Source of the DNA: Massilistercora timonensis
GTDB lineage: Bacteria > Bacillota > Clostridia > Lachnospirales > Lachnospiraceae
DNA length: 64,000 nucleotides
Assembly (NCBI RefSeq): GCF_900312975.1
Contig: NZ_LT990039.1
Location: 1-64,000, forward strand
Direction: 5' to 3'
A program made the position numbers and the translations under genes. This document shows positions 63,753-64,000 of this stretch, one piece after another (the first letter of the stretch is position 1; each line of letters opens with the position of its first letter). The notes under the pieces are model-generated. The model saw nothing but the letters and a program-made list of their open reading frames with translations, ran no database searches and was not told the origin of the DNA.

Positions 63753-64000
63753 ATGAACGAGTCTGAGAAACGCAGGAAAAAACTTCTGGAAGAGACCCGG
63801 AGCCTGTACAGCGACTGGAGGACCCCGCCTGCCGTACACCCCCGATACCGGGCGGCTTACCGCAGACTGTACCCTGGGGAAGAGACAGAAGAGGGAATGC
63901 CGGGTACATTCGGGCTGCGGGCCTTCTGCTGTTTCCTTCTGTTCGCCGCCTTTGTGGCCATGGACTACCAGGGGGGAACGATCCTGGAGGCAGACAGCCA
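63753..64000 (+). CDS. Hypothetical membrane protein, N-terminal part
   Basis: Partial gene running off the right edge, with an AGAGGTGAG site before ATG. The first ~82 residues are Arg/Lys-rich (MNESEKRRKKLLEETRSLYS), then a membrane segment begins at about 58-73 (FCCFLLFAAFVAMDY). It follows the his operon by 49 bp. Not recognised. Probably a small anchored protein; the rest of it lies outside. Confidence 0.65.
   Translation, partial: MNESEKRRKKLLEETRSLYSDWRTPPAVHPRYRAAYRRLYPGEETEEGMPGTFGLRAFCCFLLFAAFVAMDYQGGTILEADS

Noticed and set aside
1-64000. CRISPR array or restriction-modification genes
   Set aside because: No regularly spaced repeat cluster and no methylase or nuclease motifs were seen in the window.

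Overview
The window joins the right-hand part of a temperate siphophage (about 1 to 13.1 kb) to a long run of Gram-positive anaerobe housekeeping genes (13.2 to 64 kb). The host looks like a gut Lachnospiraceae/Clostridia bacterium. Evidence for this includes infC-rpmI-rplT with an L20-type leader, a tryptophan T-box, pta-ackA, a citrate-synthase-like gene next to icd, HisZ plus short HisG, RecU and TmcAL, and strong AGGAGG ribosome sites. Assignment to a genus is not possible from the sequence alone.

The prophage enters from beyond the left edge. The order is tape measure (partial), Dit-like tail protein, Gp37-like tail protein, baseplate/fibre protein, then a complete diversity-generating retroelement (DGR). 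The DGR has a C-terminally variable target gene carrying VR, a GC hairpin just after VR, an Avd-like helical protein, the template repeat TR, a structured spacer, and a reverse transcriptase with SQ and YMDD motifs. VR and TR are 124 bp each and differ at 12 positions, every one an adenine in TR. Small tail genes, XhlA-like protein, LL-H-type holin and a modular endolysin follow. After a terminator comes a regulatory block: a consensus promoter buried in an 18-bp inverted repeat, two small HTH proteins, a reverse-strand exonuclease-BRCT protein, and an IS30-type DDE transposase at the host border in the place of an integrase. No GGCC site was found by eye anywhere in the prophage, although the site is very common in the flanking chromosome.

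The chromosome resumes directly upstream of the infC promoter. It continues with trpB2 under Trp T-box control, a nicotinamidase-like hydrolase, a 1427-aa double acyl-CoA dehydratase activase on the minus strand, a rhomboid-like membrane protein, pyk, a TrmB-like regulator with lysA, a lipoprotein, tRNA-Leu(CAA), polA-coaE-MBL hydrolase, degV, tmcAL (minus strand), mgtE and pta-ackA.

The next blocks are yceD-rpmF, plsX-acpP-rnc-smc-ftsY-ilvA, and a probable (Re)-citrate synthase/GntR/icd operon whose promoter carries a 22-bp palindromic operator. After these come a flavodoxin-like reductase, an M23 peptidase, a tightly overlapped RNA-modification cluster (RsmF-like, RsuA-like, HAD, YgiQ, SDR, RluA, RecU) and hisZGDB plus a HisF-like/HisIE fusion. 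Three short palindromic REP-like units lie in intergenic gaps. The most notable system is the DGR on a phage that appears to move with an IS30-family transposase.
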